From positions 1-8,498 of the forward strand of contig CACXGJ010000159.1 of assembly GCA_902767125.1 (NCBI GenBank): DNA of 8,498 nt. The letters run 5' to 3'. This stretch comes from an uncultured Ruminococcus sp. (GTDB lineage: Bacteria; Bacillota; Clostridia; Oscillospirales; Acutalibacteraceae). The position numbers and the translations under genes are program-made. The notes beneath the pieces were generated by a model. The model was given only the letters and a program-made list of their open reading frames with translations. It did not search any database and had not been told where the DNA came from. Shown in pieces: positions 6,607-8,498 of the stretch (positions are counted from its first letter, which is position 1; each line of letters begins with the position of its first letter).

Positions 6607-7890
6607 ATGAGTAATTATAAATTTGAAACATTACAGTTACACGTCGGACAGGAACAGGCAGATCCTGCTACAGATTCAAGAGCAGTACCTATATATCAGA
6701 CAACATCCTATGTATTCCATAATTCACAGCACGCTGCAGACCGTTTCGGACTTGCCGATGCAGGAAATATCTATGGAAGACTTACAAACTCTACCCAGGA
6801 TGTCCTTGAAAAAAGAATAGCCGCTCTTGAAGGCGGCAGTGCAGCATTGGCACTCGCTTCAGGTGCAGCAGCCATAACATATACCATAGAAGCACTTGCT
6901 GCAAACGGCGGTCATATCGCTGCACAAAAAACCATCTATGGCGGAAGCTACAATCTTCTTTCCCATACACTCCCTCAATATGGCATTGAAACTACCTTCT
7001 TCGATGCTCATAATCTTTCGGAGGTAGAAAGCTCCATAAAAGAAAATACCCGTGCCATTTATCTCGAAACACTCGGTAACCCCAACAGCGATATACCGAA
7101 TATTGATGCTATTGCAGATATCGCCCATAAACACGGCTTACCCGTTGTAGTCGACAATACGTTCGGCACACCGTATCTTATCAGACCGATCGAGCATGGT
7201 GCAGATATCGTTGTACACTCTGCAACAAAATTCATTGGCGGTCATGGTACGACTCTCGGCGGCATTATCGTGGAATCGGGCAGATTTGACTGGAGAGCAA
7301 GCGGAAAATATCCGAATATCGCTGAACCGAACCCCAGCTATCACGGAATATCTTTCTATGATGCTGTCGGTCCTGCGGCATTCGTCACATATATACGTGC
7401 AATACTTCTCCGTGACACAGGTGCATCCATTTCTCCGTTCAATGCGTTTCTTCTTTTGCAGGGTGTCGAGACACTTTCACTCCGTCTTGAAAGACACGCC
7501 GAAAATACAAAGAAGGTCGTTGAATATCTCAATAATCATCCCCAAGTCGAAAAGGTCAATCATCCTTCGTTGCCTGATCATCCCGACCATGCACTTTATG
7601 AAGCATATTTCCCCAACGGCGGTGCATCCATCTTTACATTCGAGATAAAGGGCGGTCAGGAAGAAGCATGGAAATTTATTGATAATCTTAAAATTTTCTC
7701 TCTGCTTGCAAATGTAGCTGATGTAAAGAGCCTTGTGATTCATCCCGCAACGACCACCCATTCACAGCTTTCATCAGAGGAACTCCTTGAACAGAACATC
7801 AAACCGAACACTATCCGCCTTTCTATCGGTACAGAACATATTGATGATATCATCGCTGATCTCGAAAACGGCTTCAGTGCCATCAAATAA
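6607..7890 (+). CDS. metY: O-acetylhomoserine sulfhydrylase (O-acetylhomoserine aminocarboxypropyltransferase)
   Basis: Seen: 427 residues, the normal full length for this Cys/Met-metabolism PLP enzyme. Start ATG 6607 follows AAAGGAGA at a good distance. Landmarks: GQEQADPATDSRAVPIYQTTSY (13-34, typical MetY opening); YGR (56-58), phosphate contact from the neighbouring subunit; SGAAA (85-89), cofactor phosphate loop; VVVDNTFGTP (180-189) with Asp183 for the pyridine nitrogen; SATK (205-208) with Lys208 as the Schiff-base lysine; and Arg404 in NTIRLSIG for the substrate carboxylate. Known: cytoplasmic tetramer converting O-acetyl-L-homoserine and sulfide to homocysteine and acetate, the direct sulfhydrylation route to methionine. 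Some relatives also accept O-acetylserine. The longer length and the insertion around 225-260 (DWRASGKYP...SYHGISFYDA) favour MetY over MetB/MetC. Single-gene unit with its own promoter and terminator, probably controlled by sulfur status through the inverted repeat at the promoter. Confidence 0.95.
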   Translation: MSNYKFETLQLHVGQEQADPATDSRAVPIYQTTSYVFHNSQHAADRFGLADAGNIYGRLTNSTQDVLEKRIAALEGGSAALALASGAAAITYTIEALAANGGHIAAQKTIYGGSYNLLSHTLPQYGIETTFFDAHNLSEVESSIKENTRAIYLETLGNPNSDIPNIDAIADIAHKHGLPVVVDNTFGTPYLIRPIEHGADIVVHSATKFIGGHGTTLGGIIVESGRFDWRASGKYPNIAEPNPSYHGISFYDAVGPAAFVTYIRAILLRDTGASISPFNAFLLLQGVETLSLRLERHAENTKKVVEYLNNHPQVEKVNHPSLPDHPDHALYEAYFPNGGASIFTFEIKGGQEEAWKFIDNLKIFSLLANVADVKSLVIHPATTTHSQLSSEELLEQNIKPNTIRLSIGTEHIDDIIADLENGFSAIK

Positions 7891-7920
7891 AACCCACCTC
7901 CTCCATCCTTTATTATCAGA

Positions 7921-7961
7921 CCCCTGTGTCATTAATTGAATGTCACAGGGGATCATTTTAT
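7921..7961 (+). terminator. terminator between metY and the flippase gene
   Basis: CCCCTGTG (7921-7928) pairs perfectly with CACAGGGG (7944-7951). An inner CATT/AATG stem extends it after one T-T mismatch. A U-rich stretch ATTTTATTTT follows on the plus strand, so it ends metY transcription. On the minus strand the stem follows the flippase stop codon at 7958, but the downstream bases are poor in U, so termination in that direction should be weaker. Confidence 0.8.
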
Positions 7962-8498
7962 TTTACCGATTTTTTCAATGATTCATCTATGATCTTTTTT
8001 TCATCACTGTTCATTCCAAGATGATACATTGATATCGCATAAACTGCCGAATACAGTATAATATAAGCTCCCAGAACAAACCAATTATCCATCGGCACCG
8101 ACAGCATTATAAATGTTCCGACAATGCACGGAATGATCAAGCCCCTGACCATACCTAAAATGTTTTTCCAAAACAGCTTTATATCAAGACCGATATGCCT
8201 GTGATAATACCAATTCATAAAAATGATATTCCCGCCTGTCAGTGCGATAGCTGTACCTGCCGCCGCCCCGGAAGGACCGAACATTTTTATCAGCGGTATG
8301 CTTATAAATACATTTCCCGATGCAATGACAAAATACACTATGGAACGGGCTTTGTGCTTGTTTTTTGCCCTTTGTATCTCTATGCCTATGTTCTGTATCA
8401 GGGGAACGGTAACAGGTATTATCAGGAGCAATGCCACATAATATGACTCCGAAAAGCCTTCTCCTCCCCAAAATATCATGAACTGTCTTCCGAAGAAA
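7958..8498 (-). CDS. polysaccharide/oligosaccharide flippase (Wzx-like), C-terminal part (runs off right edge)
   Basis: Seen: an open frame of 179 codons ending at TAA 7960-7958 and continuing past base 8498. The Met at 8479 is internal: the frame upstream reads FFGRQF into it without a break, and no ribosome binding site precedes it. About five membrane segments are visible (VALLLIIPVTVPLIQNIG; IVYFVIASGNVFISIPL; GAAAGTAIALTGGNIIFM; GMVRGLIIPCIVGTFIM; FVLGAYIILYSAVYAI). The stretches IEIQRAKNKHKARSIVY and YYHRHIGLDIKLFWKN are typical of Wzx-type flippases of clostridia (MOP superfamily). Known: these proteins, usually 12-14 segments, move undecaprenyl-linked sugar units across the cytoplasmic membrane for capsule, teichoic acid or exopolysaccharide assembly. 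Inferred: a surface polysaccharide locus begins or ends at the right of the window. The substrate cannot be told. Confidence 0.88.
   Translation of the reverse strand, partial: FFGRQFMIFWGGEGFSESYYVALLLIIPVTVPLIQNIGIEIQRAKNKHKARSIVYFVIASGNVFISIPLIKMFGPSGAAAGTAIALTGGNIIFMNWYYHRHIGLDIKLFWKNILGMVRGLIIPCIVGTFIMLSVPMDNWFVLGAYIILYSAVYAISMYHLGMNSDEKKIIDESLKKSVK

Noticed and set aside
8184..8471. Overlapping frames on both strands at the right edge
   Set aside because: All overlap the flippase coding frame, which has clear membrane segments and family signatures; the others have arginine/cysteine-rich shadow composition.

Overview
The window looks like chromosomal DNA from an AT-rich, low-GC Gram-positive bacterium, most likely an anaerobic gut clostridium of the Ruminococcaceae/Oscillospirales type. 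This rests on the strong GGAGG-type ribosome binding sites, TTGACA/TATAAT promoters with 17-base spacers, U-tract terminators and the families present (RpiR regulator, very large FtsX-type permease, PLP-dependent O-acetylhomoserine sulfhydrylase, Wzx-like flippase). The taxonomic guess is inference. No tRNA, rRNA, CRISPR array or insertion sequence was seen.

Layout from left to right. Bases 1-621 (minus) hold the N-terminal 207 codons of an RpiR/MurR-type regulator that runs off the left edge. Bases 622-766 carry its probable promoter, a small dyad, and the terminator of the operon to its right. Bases 767-6217 (minus) form one apparent operon, transcribed right to left: a GH3-family acyl-adenylating enzyme (563 aa), then a 28-codon vestige that reads like the first residues of an ABC ATPase, then a 1214-aa FtsX/MacB-like permease with two coiled-coil stretches in its extracytoplasmic part. 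The vestige keeps its ribosome binding site and overlaps the permease start by the ATGA arrangement typical of ATPase-permease gene pairs, but everything from the Walker A region on is missing. The permease is intact and has no ATPase partner in the window.

Bases 6218-6606 are a divergent control region. The GH3 operon has a near-consensus extended -10 promoter and a leader with a perfect 13-bp hairpin followed by a U-rich run. The 7-base loop of that hairpin is complementary to a segment just before the GH3 ribosome binding site, so attenuation or a pseudoknot is possible. In the other direction, a consensus extended -10 promoter drives metY. An inverted repeat (AACCTA-N9-TAGGTT) brackets its -35 box, and a 17-codon upstream ORF lies in its leader.

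Bases 6607-7890 (plus) encode a complete O-acetylhomoserine sulfhydrylase, which makes homocysteine from O-acetylhomoserine and sulfide. A hairpin terminator at 7921-7951 separates it from the convergent C-terminal part of a polysaccharide flippase (7958-8498, minus), which runs off the right edge.

The most interesting part is the GH3-permease operon. It couples an enzyme family best known from plant hormone conjugation to an export-type permease, has a structured leader, and has lost nearly all of the transporter's ATPase gene.
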